Positions 33,084 to 43,268 of a DNA stretch of 64,000 nucleotides are shown here, in pieces (within the stretch, counting starts at the first letter, position 1; every line of letters begins with the position of its first letter). A model generated the notes under the pieces. It did not search any database and was not told where the DNA came from. It worked only from the letters and a program-made list of their open reading frames with translations. The position numbers and the translations under genes were made by a program. Source of the DNA: Pseudomonadota bacterium (lineage in GTDB: Bacteria; Pseudomonadota; Alphaproteobacteria; Rhizobiales; Tepidamorphaceae); NCBI GenBank assembly GCA_023458595.1, contig JAEWYT010000176.1:1-64000 (forward strand). Direction: 5' to 3'.

Positions 33084-34570
33084 CGCCGATACTGGAAATG
33101 CGGCAGCTCACCAAGTTCTACGCCCGCTCGGCCGCGGTGGAGGACATCGACTTCACGCTGATGCGCGGCGAGGTCCACGCCCTTCTCGGCGAGAACGGAG
33201 CCGGCAAGTCGACGCTGACCAAGATGATCGCCGGCGTCGTCGAGCCGACGCGTGGGACGATCGTACTGAACGGCAAGGAAGTCCGGCTCGATACGCCCTC
33301 CCAGGCGATCGAGGCCGGCATTGCCATGGTGTTCCAGGAGACGAGCCTGGTGCCGTCGATGACGGTCGCCCAGAACCTCTTCCTCGGCAACGAGAAGTTC
33401 TTCAACCGGTTGCGCGGCACCAACATCGCCGCCCAGCAGTTCATGCAGTCGCTGAGCTTCGACGTCGATCCGACCGCCCAGGTCGGCTCGCTCGGCGCGG
33501 CCAAGAAGCAGATGGTCGAGATCGCCCGCGCGATGCTGCTGAAGGCGCAGATCATCGTCTTCGACGAGCCGACCGCGACACTGACACCGGAGGAGAAACG
33601 GCACTTCTTCGAACTCGTCGGCACGCTTAAGGAACGCGGCGTATCGGTGATCTTCATCTCGCATGCGCTCGAGGAGGCGCTGGCAATCTCCGACCGCATC
33701 ACCATCCTGCGCGACGGCAGGCTCGTCATCACCGACTACACGTCGAATTTCGACCGCGCGCGCATCGTCCAGGCGATGGTCGGCCGCAGCCTGTCGCACG
33801 AGCTCTACGGCACCCGCAAGACGACGGTGCGCCCCGCCGGGCCCCGCGTCCTGAGCGTCTCCAACCTGCGCGTCGGCAACGTCGTGAAGAACAATTCGTT
33901 CTCCGTCTTCGCCGGCCAGATCACCGGCGTCTTCGGGCTCGTCGGCTCCGGCCGCACCGAGACCTTCAAGGTCGTCGCCGGCGTCATCAAGCGCGACTAC
34001 ACCAACGGCGGCGAGGTTTTCCTCGGCGGCAAGCCGGTGCGCTACCGCGTGCCGGCGCAGGGGGTGCGCGACGGCATCACCTACATCACCGAGGACCGCA
34101 AGGTCGAAGGCTTCTTCGAGACCATGTCGATCAAGGTCAACATCTTCGTCGGCATGCTGGCGAAGATCCGCAGCAAGTTCTGGCTGCGCAACAGGGAGAT
34201 CGATGCGGTCGGCGAGAAGTGGGTGGAGTCGCTGCAGGTGCGCGCCGTCACCAAGGCCGCCCGCGTGATCGAGCTGTCGGGCGGCAACCAGCAGAAGGCG
34301 GTGATCGCCAAGTCGCTGGTCCAGGACCCCGACCTCATCATCTTCGACGAGCCGACCCGCGGCGTCGACGTCGGCGCCATCGCCGAAATCCACCAGATCA
34401 TCAACCGGCTCGCCGACGAGGGTAAGGCCGTCGTGGTGATCTCGTCCTATCTGCCGGAGGTGATGCTACTTTCGGACCGGCTGCTCGTCGCCCGGCAGGG
34501 CAGGGTGGTCGAGGAATTCTCGCCGCTCGACGCGACGGAAGAGCGGCTGATGTACGCGGCCGTGCACTGA
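33080..34570 (+). CDS. Ribose-type ABC transporter ATPase with two cassettes
   Basis: RbsA/MglA-type ATPase, 496 residues, with two nucleotide-binding domains. The first has Walker A GENGAGKS (37-44), Walker B IIVFDEPTATL and a degenerate signature (LGAAKKQ). The second has the usual degenerate Walker A (GLVGSGRTE), an intact signature LSGGNQQK and Walker B LIIFDEPTRGVDVGA. This split of intact and degenerate motifs is normal for the family. It is the last gene of the operon and provides ATP hydrolysis for both permeases. Confidence 0.94.
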   Translation: MTPILEMRQLTKFYARSAAVEDIDFTLMRGEVHALLGENGAGKSTLTKMIAGVVEPTRGTIVLNGKEVRLDTPSQAIEAGIAMVFQETSLVPSMTVAQNLFLGNEKFFNRLRGTNIAAQQFMQSLSFDVDPTAQVGSLGAAKKQMVEIARAMLLKAQIIVFDEPTATLTPEEKRHFFELVGTLKERGVSVIFISHALEEALAISDRITILRDGRLVITDYTSNFDRARIVQAMVGRSLSHELYGTRKTTVRPAGPRVLSVSNLRVGNVVKNNSFSVFAGQITGVFGLVGSGRTETFKVVAGVIKRDYTNGGEVFLGGKPVRYRVPAQGVRDGITYITEDRKVEGFFETMSIKVNIFVGMLAKIRSKFWLRNREIDAVGEKWVESLQVRAVTKAARVIELSGGNQQKAVIAKSLVQDPDLIIFDEPTRGVDVGAIAEIHQIINRLADEGKAVVVISSYLPEVMLLSDRLLVARQGRVVEEFSPLDATEERLMYAAVH

Positions 34571-34583
34571 TCCTGGATAACCT

Positions 34584-34655
34584 CCCGAAAACGACTGCGG
34601 CCCCGCCCAGGGTGGCCCACCCCCCCCCCCGGCCCCCCCCGCTTCTGTTTTCGGG
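34584..34655. terminator. Inverted repeat with C-tracts between convergent genes
   Basis: CCCGAAAAC at 34584-34592 pairs perfectly with GTTTTCGGG at 34647-34655. The 54-base interior contains an 11-C run (34620-34630), GG, and an 8-C run (34633-34640). The position, between the convergent ATPase and SDR stops, fits a bidirectional terminator. The long C-runs are unusual and may reflect sequencing trouble at a strong hairpin. Confidence 0.45.
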
Positions 34656-34665
34656 CGTCTGCCGA

Positions 34666-35415
34666 TCAGACGGTCCGGCCGCCGTCGACCTCTAGGATCA
34701 CGCCGGTGATGAACTCGGCCTCGTCGGAGGCGAGGTAGAGGCAGGCGTTGGCGATGTCCTGCGGCGTCGACAGCCGGCCCATCGGGATGGTTGCGATGAA
34801 CCGCGCCCGGTTCTCCGGCGTGTCGGGCACGCCCATGAAGGATTCGAGCAGCCCGGTCGCGCCCATGACCGGGGCGACGCAGTTGACGCGGATCCTGTCG
34901 GGGGCGAGTTCCACCGCCATCGACCGCGACAAAAGGTTCACCGCGCCCTTGGTGGAGTTGTACCAGGTCAGGCCCGGCCGCGGCCGTATGCCGGCCGTCG
35001 AGCCGACGTTGATCATAACGCCGCCGCCGGCCTTGCGCATCAGCGGGATCACCGCCCGGCTCATGTGGAAGATCGAGCGCACGTTGATGTCGTAGACGCG
35101 CTCGTACTCCTCTTCGGTCACCTCCATCATCGGCTTGTTGCGATGCGTCCAGCCGGCGTTGTTGACGACGATGTCGAGACCGTTGCCGAAGTCGACCGCC
35201 GCGGCGACCGCCGCCTCGATGTCGGCCGCCTTGGTGACGTCGCCCTTGACCGCGCGCGCCGAGGCGCCGATCGCCGAGGCGACCGCGTTCGCGCCGTCGC
35301 CGTTCAGGTCCATGATGACGACCTTGGCGCCTTCGCGCGCGAAGGTCTTGGCGATGCCCTCGCCGAAGCCCGATGCGGCGCCGGTCACCAGGGCGGTCTT
35401 GTCTTTCAGTCGCAT
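34666..35415 (-). CDS. SDR-family oxidoreductase (FabG-like)
   Basis: Short-chain dehydrogenase, 249 residues, with TGAASGFG (11-18), NNAG (85-88), Ser139 and the catalytic Tyr152/Lys156 in YNSTK. MDLNGD after the second strand suggests NAD. It stands at the 3' end of the minus-strand cluster, 23 bases after the aldehyde dehydrogenase gene. Together they could oxidise an alcohol via an aldehyde to a carboxylic acid. Confidence 0.9.
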   Translation of the reverse strand: MRLKDKTALVTGAASGFGEGIAKTFAREGAKVVIMDLNGDGANAVASAIGASARAVKGDVTKAADIEAAVAAAVDFGNGLDIVVNNAGWTHRNKPMMEVTEEEYERVYDINVRSIFHMSRAVIPLMRKAGGGVMINVGSTAGIRPRPGLTWYNSTKGAVNLLSRSMAVELAPDRIRVNCVAPVMGATGLLESFMGVPDTPENRARFIATIPMGRLSTPQDIANACLYLASDEAEFITGVILEVDGGRTV

Positions 35416-35438
35416 GATCGTTTCCTCGTTCCTTTGGC

Positions 35439-36920
35439 TCAGTCGTGTTTCATGATGATGGTCTTGGCGACGGTGAAGTCGTGCAGGGCGGCCATGCCCT
35501 TCTCGCGGCCGTGGCCGGACTTGCGGACGCCGCCGAACGGCAGCTCGATGCCGCCGCCCGCGCCGTAGGCGTTCACGTAGACCTGGCCGACCCTGATCTT
35601 CCGGGCGACGCGCGTCGTCCGCTTGGCGTCCTGGCTCCAGACGCCGGCGATGAGGCCGTAGTCGGTGCCGTTGGCGAGCGCGATCGCGTCGGCCTCGTCC
35701 TCGAAGGGGATGACGGCGAGGACCGGCCCGAACACTTCCTCGCGCGCTAGCGTGTCGGCGCGCGGCACCGGCCCGAACAGCTTCGGCGCGACGAAGAAGC
35801 CCTCGGCCGGCACGCCCTCGGCGATTCCGCCCTCGGCGAGGAGCGGAACACCGTCGCTGCCGGCGCCGTTGCAGAAGGTCTCCACCCGCCGCTTCTGGCG
35901 CGGATTGATGAGCGCGCCGAGATCGAGATCCATCTCCGGCGTTCCCGCCCGCAGCGTCGCGAACCGCTCGACGACCGCCCCGACGACGCGGTCGTAGGCG
36001 GATTTCTCGACGAGGAGCCGCGATCCCGCCGAACAGGTCTGGCCGGCGTTCTGGACGATCGCGTTGACGAGGCTCGGCAGCGCCGCCTCGAGATCGACGT
36101 CCGCGAAGACGATCTGCGGCGACTTGCCGCCGAGTTCCAGCGTGCAGGTGATGTGGTTCTTCGCCGCCTCCGTCTGCACCAGGACGCCCACTTCCGGGCT
36201 GCCGGTGAAGGACAGGAAGTCGACGTCCGGATGCGAGATCAGCGCGGCGCCGGCCTCCGTGCCGAGGCCCGGGACGACGTTGATCGCGCCCTCCGGGAAT
36301 CCGGCCTCCGCCGAGAGTTCGGCAAGCCGCAGCGTCGACAGGCAGGCGTCCTCGGCCGGCTTGATGACGGTCGCGTTGCCCACCGCGAGCGCCGGGGCGA
36401 GCGTGCGGCCGAACATCTGCGCGGGATAGTTCCAAGGGATGATGTGGCCGGTGACGCCGTGCGCCTCGCGCTCCGTGGCGACGAAGTAGCCGTTCAGAAA
36501 TGGGATCGTGTCGCCGTGGAACTTGTCGGCCGCGCCTCCGTAGAACTCGAAGTAGCGCGCGCAGGCCTGGATGTCGGCGCGCGCCTGCTTCATCGGCTTG
36601 CTAGTGTCGCGCGCCTCAATGACGACGAGCTCGTCCTCGTGGTCGAGAATGAGCTGGCCGAGCTTCGACAGCAGCCTTCCACGCTCGACGGCGGTGAGCC
36701 GGCCCCACGCGCCATTGTCGAAAGCCTTGCGTGCCGCGACGACGGCCTTGTCGATGTCGCGGGCGTTGCCGGCTGCGATCGTCGCGAATACCGCGCCCTC
36801 CGCCGGCGCGTGGACGTCGACGGTCGCGCCGGAGTCCGAGGGCTGCCAGCGGTTGTCGATGAACACGCCCTTGGCCGGCTCGATCCGGCCGGGGGTTTTG
36901 AGGGACGGATCGGCGTTCAT
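35439..36920 (-). CDS. NAD(P)-dependent aldehyde dehydrogenase
   Basis: Aldehyde dehydrogenase of 493 residues with the full catalytic set: Asn164 in IPWNYPAQMF, Glu262 in LELGGKSPQ and the nucleophile Cys296 in NAGQTCSAGS. FTGSPEVG (238-245) is the cofactor-binding loop. The general betaine-aldehyde/aromatic-aldehyde group fits; the substrate is not determined. It lies between the MaoC-type hydratase gene (49 bases) and the SDR gene. Confidence 0.92.
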   Translation of the reverse strand: MNADPSLKTPGRIEPAKGVFIDNRWQPSDSGATVDVHAPAEGAVFATIAAGNARDIDKAVVAARKAFDNGAWGRLTAVERGRLLSKLGQLILDHEDELVVIEARDTSKPMKQARADIQACARYFEFYGGAADKFHGDTIPFLNGYFVATEREAHGVTGHIIPWNYPAQMFGRTLAPALAVGNATVIKPAEDACLSTLRLAELSAEAGFPEGAINVVPGLGTEAGAALISHPDVDFLSFTGSPEVGVLVQTEAAKNHITCTLELGGKSPQIVFADVDLEAALPSLVNAIVQNAGQTCSAGSRLLVEKSAYDRVVGAVVERFATLRAGTPEMDLDLGALINPRQKRRVETFCNGAGSDGVPLLAEGGIAEGVPAEGFFVAPKLFGPVPRADTLAREEVFGPVLAVIPFEDEADAIALANGTDYGLIAGVWSQDAKRTTRVARKIRVGQVYVNAYGAGGGIELPFGGVRKSGHGREKGMAALHDFTVAKTIIMKHD

Positions 36921-36969
36921 GGCTTGCTTCCTTCCTGCATTGCGGATGTCGGTTCGGCGCGTCCGCGTC

Positions 36970-37812
36970 TCATGGTTCCACCGCCCGCGCGTCCATGTGG
37001 ACGCGGCCCGAGGCGCCCTGGATCCAATAGGCGTCGGTGTCCTCGGCGCTCCGGCAGACGAGGAGATCGCCTCCCGCGAAGGCGGGCGCGAGGCCCCGGT
37101 ACTGGAACCGGCGCGGTATCCTGCTGCCCGCCGCGGCTGCGAGGTTGAGCAGGAGCGTCGCCTGGATCGGGCCGTGGACGACGAGGCCGTCGTAGCCTTC
37201 GACGCCGGTCGCGTAGGGATAGTCGTAGTGGATGCGGTGGCCGTTGAAGGTGATCGCCGAATAGCGGAACAGGAAGACCGGCGAGGTCGCCACCGTCCAT
37301 GACATTGCGGCGGGGCGCTGCGCCGCCGCCTCGGGCGCGGGCACGGCGGCGCCGGGCTTGGCCGCCTCGCGGTAGACGATGTCGCGGCGCTCGCGGATCG
37401 CGATGCCGCGCGCGGTGGAATATTCGTGGTCGACGCCGACGAACCACAGTTCGCCGGTGCGGCCCTGCTTGCGGGTGATATCGGCGATCGTCGTCGTGCG
37501 GGTCACCTCGTCGCCGACGCGCAGCATGTCGAGGGTCTCGATCGTGCCGCCGGCCCACATGCGGCGCGGCTGCGGCACGGGCGGCAGGTCGAGGTTCTTC
37601 GCCGGGTGTCCGTCCGGGCCGAGCTCCGCCATCGGTGCGATCGCCGGGCAGAGGCACCAGTGGATGCCGGCCGGCGCGGCGTCGCCCTCGGTCGCGGCGA
37701 GGTGCGGCTCGAAGATCGCCCTGTAGCTGCGCGCGAGCCGCTCGCTGACGACGTCGCTGGCGCGGCTCTGCCGGCCGATCCAGTCTGCGAAGGGCTTTTC
37801 GGTTTCCGGCAC
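36970..37812 (-). CDS. MaoC-family hydratase, mesaconyl-C4-CoA hydratase-like
   Basis: Double hotdog protein of 280 residues. The N-terminal half resembles the FAS1-type dehydratase domain (MWAGGTIETLDMLRVGDEV) and the C-terminal half carries the hydratase segment ITFNGHRIHYDYPYA, whose FNxHRIHYD includes the catalytic His/Asp area, followed by VVHGPIQATLLL. This arrangement is that of mesaconyl-C4-CoA and itaconyl-CoA hydratases. GTG start at 37812. It sits 10 bases after an acyl-CoA dehydrogenase gene and two genes from a family III CoA-transferase, the set typical for dicarboxylic acid CoA half-esters. Confidence 0.82.
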   Translation of the reverse strand: MPETEKPFADWIGRQSRASDVVSERLARSYRAIFEPHLAATEGDAAPAGIHWCLCPAIAPMAELGPDGHPAKNLDLPPVPQPRRMWAGGTIETLDMLRVGDEVTRTTTIADITRKQGRTGELWFVGVDHEYSTARGIAIRERRDIVYREAAKPGAAVPAPEAAAQRPAAMSWTVATSPVFLFRYSAITFNGHRIHYDYPYATGVEGYDGLVVHGPIQATLLLNLAAAAGSRIPRRFQYRGLAPAFAGGDLLVCRSAEDTDAYWIQGASGRVHMDARAVEP

Positions 37813-37822
37813 GGTGCTGGCC

Positions 37823-38980
<1,158 letters not shown>

Positions 38981-39011
38981 TCGTTCCGGCCTCCATGCAC
39001 CTGTCGTTGTC

Positions 39012-40163
39012 TCAAGTGGGGCGACCGAATTCCGCCCGCAGCGCAGCGTCGTTCTCACCGAGCGCCGGCACGCGCCCGAGCGCCGGCCTTTCGCCGTCGA
39101 CGATCACGGGCGGCGCCAGCACCTCGACGACGCCGTTGATGGTCTCGACCGGCGAGAAGGCCGCGCTCCTGTGGCGGATGAGGTCGTCCATCCGCGAGAT
39201 GCGCCCGTAGGCGATGCGCGCCGCATCGAGCCGCCGGCACAGGTCTGCGCTGAAGCAGCCCTCGAGCGCCGGGCGGATGCGCGCTTCGAGCGCGGTGCGG
39301 TTGCGCACGCGGGCGGTGTTGCTGTCGAAGCGGGAGTCGGTGGTGAGCGCCGGCTCGCCGAGCACGTCCTCGCAGAACACCTTCCATTCGCGCTCGTTCT
39401 GGATCGCGATGAGGACATCGCCGTCGCGCGTCCTGAACGCGCCGTAAGGCGCGATCGAGGGATGGGCGAGGCCGAGGCGGCGCGGCTCCTCGCCGCCGTA
39501 GCGGCGGCTCAGGTAGGGTACGTTCATGTATTCGGCGGCCGTATCGAACAGCGAGAGCTGGATGTGCCGGCCGATACCCGTGCGCTCGCGGTGGAGCAGC
39601 GCTTCCAGGATCGCTGCGTAAGCGGCCTGGCCGGTAGCGATGTCGCAGATGGAGATGCCCATCCGGCTTGGTCCGGAGTCCTCTGTGCCGGTGACGCCGG
39701 AAAGTCCGGATTCGGCCTGGATGAGCAGGTCGTATGCCTTGCGTTCGTGGTCGGGCGTCGCCGGCGCGTAGCCGCCGATGTCGCAGACGCAGAGTCGCGG
39801 AAACTGCTCGCGTAGCGCGGCGCTGCCGAGGCCGAGCCGGTCGGTCGCGCCCGGTGCCAGGTTCTGCACGAAAACGTCGGCTTTCGTGATCATGGCCCGC
39901 ACCAACGCCATGTCGTCCTCGGCCTTCAGATCGACCCGGCAGGATTCCTTGCCGCGGTTGATCCAGACGAAATAGCTCGACTGGCCAAGAACGAAATCGT
40001 CGTAGCCGCGCGCGAAGTCGCCTTCCGGCCGCTCGAGCTTGATCACCCGAGCACCCGCATCGGCGAGCCGGGCGGTCGCGAGCGGCGCGGCGACGGCCTG
40101 CTCGAGCGCAACGACCATGATCCCCGCGAGTGCGCCCGCGGGCGTGGTTGGGCGTTCCTCCAT
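39012..40163 (-). CDS. Family III CoA-transferase (CaiB/BaiF)
   Basis: Moves CoA from a donor such as succinyl-CoA to a carboxylic acid. The 383-residue protein has the family's catalytic Asp at about 174 (GISICDIATGQAAY) and the N-terminal CoA-binding segment ADAGARVIKLERPEGD. Such enzymes form an interlocked dimer. In this cluster it takes the place of the ligase as the activation step. It precedes the acyl-CoA dehydrogenase gene by 31 bases. Confidence 0.92.
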   Translation of the reverse strand: MEERPTTPAGALAGIMVVALEQAVAAPLATARLADAGARVIKLERPEGDFARGYDDFVLGQSSYFVWINRGKESCRVDLKAEDDMALVRAMITKADVFVQNLAPGATDRLGLGSAALREQFPRLCVCDIGGYAPATPDHERKAYDLLIQAESGLSGVTGTEDSGPSRMGISICDIATGQAAYAAILEALLHRERTGIGRHIQLSLFDTAAEYMNVPYLSRRYGGEEPRRLGLAHPSIAPYGAFRTRDGDVLIAIQNEREWKVFCEDVLGEPALTTDSRFDSNTARVRNRTALEARIRPALEGCFSADLCRRLDAARIAYGRISRMDDLIRHRSAAFSPVETINGVVEVLAPPVIVDGERPALGRVPALGENDAALRAEFGRPT

Positions 40164-40330
40164 GCTCGGAACTCTCGCCCGGGGCAGCGCCGAGTCAAAT
40201 ACGAATTAGCGCTAAGGGGTATAGCGAATAGTGCGGGGTATCCCTCCGCCAGCGGACATCGGTCCGGGAGCGGGTGGATGGGCTGAAAGGGATCCGTGTG
40301 CGGCTGGCATCGGGGCCGGCGGGCGGCCGT

Positions 40331-41293
40331 TCAGTCGTAGAGGCTGGGCCACTGGCTTTCGTCCGAAAGCTCGGCGATCCAGGCCTCCTCTCTGACGAGC
40401 TGCTGCAGGATTTCCCAGGAGAGCTGGCCGACCGCCCGCGCGGCGTTGAGCAGCGGCCGCTCGGTGGAATAGGCGAGATAGACCTTGCGCGTCATGTGTG
40501 GCCGCTCGAAGCCCCAGACGTCGAAGACGCCGGCTTCGGCCTCCTTGTTGATGGCCATGTGCGGCAGGATGCCGTAGCCGAGTCCGCGCGTGACGAGCTT
40601 CTTGATCTGGCTGTAGGAATCGATCTCCACCGACGGCTCGATGGCGACGCCGGTCGCGAGTGCGGCGTCCTCGATGAGCTCGCGCAGGCCGTGCTTGCGG
40701 CCCGGGATGACGAGCGGCAGGCCGGCCGCCTCCTTCAGGCTGACCTTTCCGGCGGGCAGGTCTGCCCGGTCCTGAAGCGCGCTGCTGCAGAACAGGCCGA
40801 TCTCCTCCGACAGCGCGTGATGCACCATGAGGCCGTGCGGATCGGAGGTCGAGTAGATCATGGCGAGGTCGACGTCGCCCTGCTGCAGCCATTGCAGGAT
40901 ATAGCCGCTCATCGCCTCGACGATGCGGATGCGCACGTCCGGATAGCGGGCCCGGGCCGCCTCGATCAGCGGCGCGGCGAGGAGTTCGCTAACCGTGCCG
41001 GGCATGCCGAAGCGTACCTCGCCGCGCGGCGTCGACGCGCCGGCGCGCACTTTGTCGGGGATCTCCGAGAATTCGGCGAGGATCTGCTTGGCGTGCCTGA
41101 ACAGCCGCTCGCCCGCCTCCGTCGCGGTGACGCCCCTGGTGCTGCGGTAGAGAAGCTTGACGCCGAGTTCCTCTTCCATGTGGCGGACATGCTGGCTCAG
41201 CGCCGGCTGCGCCACGCGCAGCTGGTTTGCCGCCTTGGAGAAAGAGCCGCTCTCCAGGACCTGGGAGAAGTATTTCAGCTGTCGAAGATCCAA
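40331..41293 (-). CDS. LysR-family transcriptional regulator
   Basis: LTTR of 320 residues with an N-terminal winged HTH (FSKAANQLRVAQPALSQHV region, about 18-36) and a periplasmic-binding-type effector domain from about 90. It begins with TTG at 41293, with AAGGAAG 4-5 bases upstream. It lies 167 bases upstream of the CoA-transferase gene on the same strand, so it is the likely activator of the acyl-CoA cluster below it. The effector is probably a substrate or CoA-pathway intermediate; the wording resembles CynR/Nac-like LTTRs that regulate amino acid or nitrogen metabolism only weakly. Confidence 0.9.
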   Translation of the reverse strand: MDLRQLKYFSQVLESGSFSKAANQLRVAQPALSQHVRHMEEELGVKLLYRSTRGVTATEAGERLFRHAKQILAEFSEIPDKVRAGASTPRGEVRFGMPGTVSELLAAPLIEAARARYPDVRIRIVEAMSGYILQWLQQGDVDLAMIYSTSDPHGLMVHHALSEEIGLFCSSALQDRADLPAGKVSLKEAAGLPLVIPGRKHGLRELIEDAALATGVAIEPSVEIDSYSQIKKLVTRGLGYGILPHMAINKEAEAGVFDVWGFERPHMTRKVYLAYSTERPLLNAARAVGQLSWEILQQLVREEAWIAELSDESQWPSLYD

Positions 41294-41411
41294 ACGACTT
41301 CCTTGTCCGTCGCGACGGAACGGCGCCGGGCCGTCCTGCGGGGAGGGCCAGGTTCCTGGGAAAGCGATGGTATTCGCCCCGACCGGGGCGGCGCAAGCGT
41401 CGCCGCCTCGC

Positions 41412-42191
41412 TCAGGCTCCGGCCTTCGCCCCGAAGTCGCGCAACACTCGCCCGAAGCTAACCCGGAACACGCCCTCGATTAGCCCTTCCGTGAGCACGG
41501 CTTTCGCCGCGCCGTCCGCTGCGATGGACCCTTCGGAGACGACGACGATCCGGTCCGCGTAGTCGGCGGCGAGGTTGAGGTCGTGCAGGATCGCGAGCCC
41601 GCCGCCGCCGGCGCGCACGTGGTCGCGGGCGAGGTCGAGGATCTCGAACTGGTGGCGGATGTCGAGGCTCGCCGTCGGCTCGTCCAGGAACAGCCAGTTC
41701 GCGGCCGCGCCCTCGTCCGTGCGCCGCACCGGCGCGCCGAGTTGGCAGAGAACACGTGCAAGTTGCACCCGCTGCTGCTCACCACCCGAAAGCTGCTGGT
41801 AGAAGCGCGCCTCGTAGCCGGTGAGGTCGACGCGCCGCAGTGTCTCGGCGATGACGTCCTCCGCCGCCCGTCCGTCGTCGGCGCCCGCGCCGAGGCCGAG
41901 CGCCACCACCTCGTGCACAGTGAACGGGAAGGCGAGGTGCTGGGATTGCGACAGGACCGCGCGGCGGCGGGCGAGGTCGCGGCCGCGCCAGCGCCCGATC
42001 GGCCTGCCGTCGAACCGGACCTCGCCGGACGAGGGCTCGAGGTCGCCGATCAGCGTGCGCAGGAGCGTCGTCTTGCCGGCGCCGTTCGGCCCGACGATGA
42101 TGGTAAACTCGCCCGGCGACAGCCGGAGGCTCGTGCTTTTCAGGACTTCGCGCCCGGCCAGGCGTACCGTCACGGCATCGGCTTCGAGCAT
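41412..42191 (-). CDS. hmuV: Hemin ABC transporter ATPase
   Basis: ATPase of the heme importer, 259 residues: Walker A GPNGAGKT (34-41), signature LSGGEQQRVQLAR, Walker B WLFLDEPTASLD and H-loop LAILHDLNLA. The extra stretch after the signature (GAPVRRTDEG) is typical of HmuV/HemV proteins. It is the distal gene of hmuTUV, 12 bases behind hmuU. It energises import of heme from periplasm to cytoplasm. Confidence 0.94.
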   Translation of the reverse strand: MLEADAVTVRLAGREVLKSTSLRLSPGEFTIIVGPNGAGKTTLLRTLIGDLEPSSGEVRFDGRPIGRWRGRDLARRRAVLSQSQHLAFPFTVHEVVALGLGAGADDGRAAEDVIAETLRRVDLTGYEARFYQQLSGGEQQRVQLARVLCQLGAPVRRTDEGAAANWLFLDEPTASLDIRHQFEILDLARDHVRAGGGGLAILHDLNLAADYADRIVVVSEGSIAADGAAKAVLTEGLIEGVFRVSFGRVLRDFGAKAGA

Positions 42192-42203
42192 CCCCAGCAG
42201 GTC

Positions 42204-43268
42204 CTACAGGTCCACGATCGAGCGCTGCCTGAGCAGCAGCCACAGGAAGAACGGCGCGCCGAGGATCGCCGTCACGATGCCGATCGGCAGTTCCGCCGGC
42301 GCGACCGCCGTGCGCGCCACCATGTCGGCGCCGACCAGCAGCACCGCGCCCAGAAGCGCGCTCGTCGGCAGCAGCCCCGCATGGCGCGGCCCGATCAGCA
42401 GGCGCAGGAGGTGCGGCACGACGATGCCGATGAAGCCGATCGGCCCCGCCACGGCGACCGAGGCGCCGACGGCGGCCGCGACGACGAAGATCGACAGCCG
42501 CTTGATCGCCTGCACCGGCACGCCGAGATGGCGTGCCTCGCCCTCGCCGAGCAGCAGGGCGTCGAGGCCCGCCGCCAGGCCCGGCAGAACGGCGAGCACG
42601 AGGAACAGGAACATCGTCGCGACACCGACTTTCTCCCATGTCGCCCCGGTCAGGCTGCCAAGCGTCCAGAAGGTGAAGTCGCGCAGCTGCCGGTCGTCCG
42701 AGACGAAGATCAGCATGCCGGTCGCCGCTCCCGCGAGCGCGCCGATCGCGATGCCGGCGAGCAGCATCGTGGCGACCGAGGTGCGCCCCTCCCGCGTCGC
42801 GATGGCATAGAGCAGCGTCGTGGTGACGAGACCGCCGAAGAAGGCGGCCAGGGGCAGGGCGTAGAAGGCGAGGCCACCGAGAACCGCGCCGAGCGCCCCC
42901 GCGCCCAGAACGATCACCGAGACGGCGGCGAGCGCCGCGCCGGCCGTGACGCCGACGAGGCCCGGATCGGCGAGCGGATTGCGGAACAGCCCCTGCATGA
43001 CCGCGCCGGAGACCGCCAGCGCCGCGCCGACGACGAGGCCGAGCAGCGTGCGGGGCAGGCGGATGTCGAGCACAATCATCGTCTCGCCCGACCGCTCGCC
43101 GATTGCGGTGAGCGCTCGCAAGGCGCCGAGCGGCGTGAAGCCGGTCGGTCCGACGGCGAGCGACAGGAACGCCGTGACGACGACGAGCCCGGCCAGCACG
43201 ATCCCGAGGAGGAGGGCCAGGCCGGACCGGTCTCCCGGCGCGCGCCGCAACGACACTGCCATGCTCAT
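42204..43268 (-). CDS. hmuU: Hemin ABC transporter permease
   Basis: FecCD-family permease of 354 residues with about ten helices. Marks: RLPRTLLGLVVGAALAVSG, MQGLFRNPLADPGLVGVTAG and GPIGFIGIVVPHLLRLL, all typical of BtuC/HmuU. The ATG at 43268 overlaps the hmuT stop (ATGA); a second ATG at 43262 is in frame. Works as a homodimer with HmuV. Confidence 0.94.
   Translation of the reverse strand: MSMAVSLRRAPGDRSGLALLLGIVLAGLVVVTAFLSLAVGPTGFTPLGALRALTAIGERSGETMIVLDIRLPRTLLGLVVGAALAVSGAVMQGLFRNPLADPGLVGVTAGAALAAVSVIVLGAGALGAVLGGLAFYALPLAAFFGGLVTTTLLYAIATREGRTSVATMLLAGIAIGALAGAATGMLIFVSDDRQLRDFTFWTLGSLTGATWEKVGVATMFLFLVLAVLPGLAAGLDALLLGEGEARHLGVPVQAIKRLSIFVVAAAVGASVAVAGPIGFIGIVVPHLLRLLIGPRHAGLLPTSALLGAVLLVGADMVARTAVAPAELPIGIVTAILGAPFFLWLLLRQRSIVDL

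Noticed and set aside
34620..34640. Interpretation of the C-tract as a phase-variable coding repeat
   Set aside because: It lies outside both flanking genes, after their stops, so slippage would not switch a reading frame.
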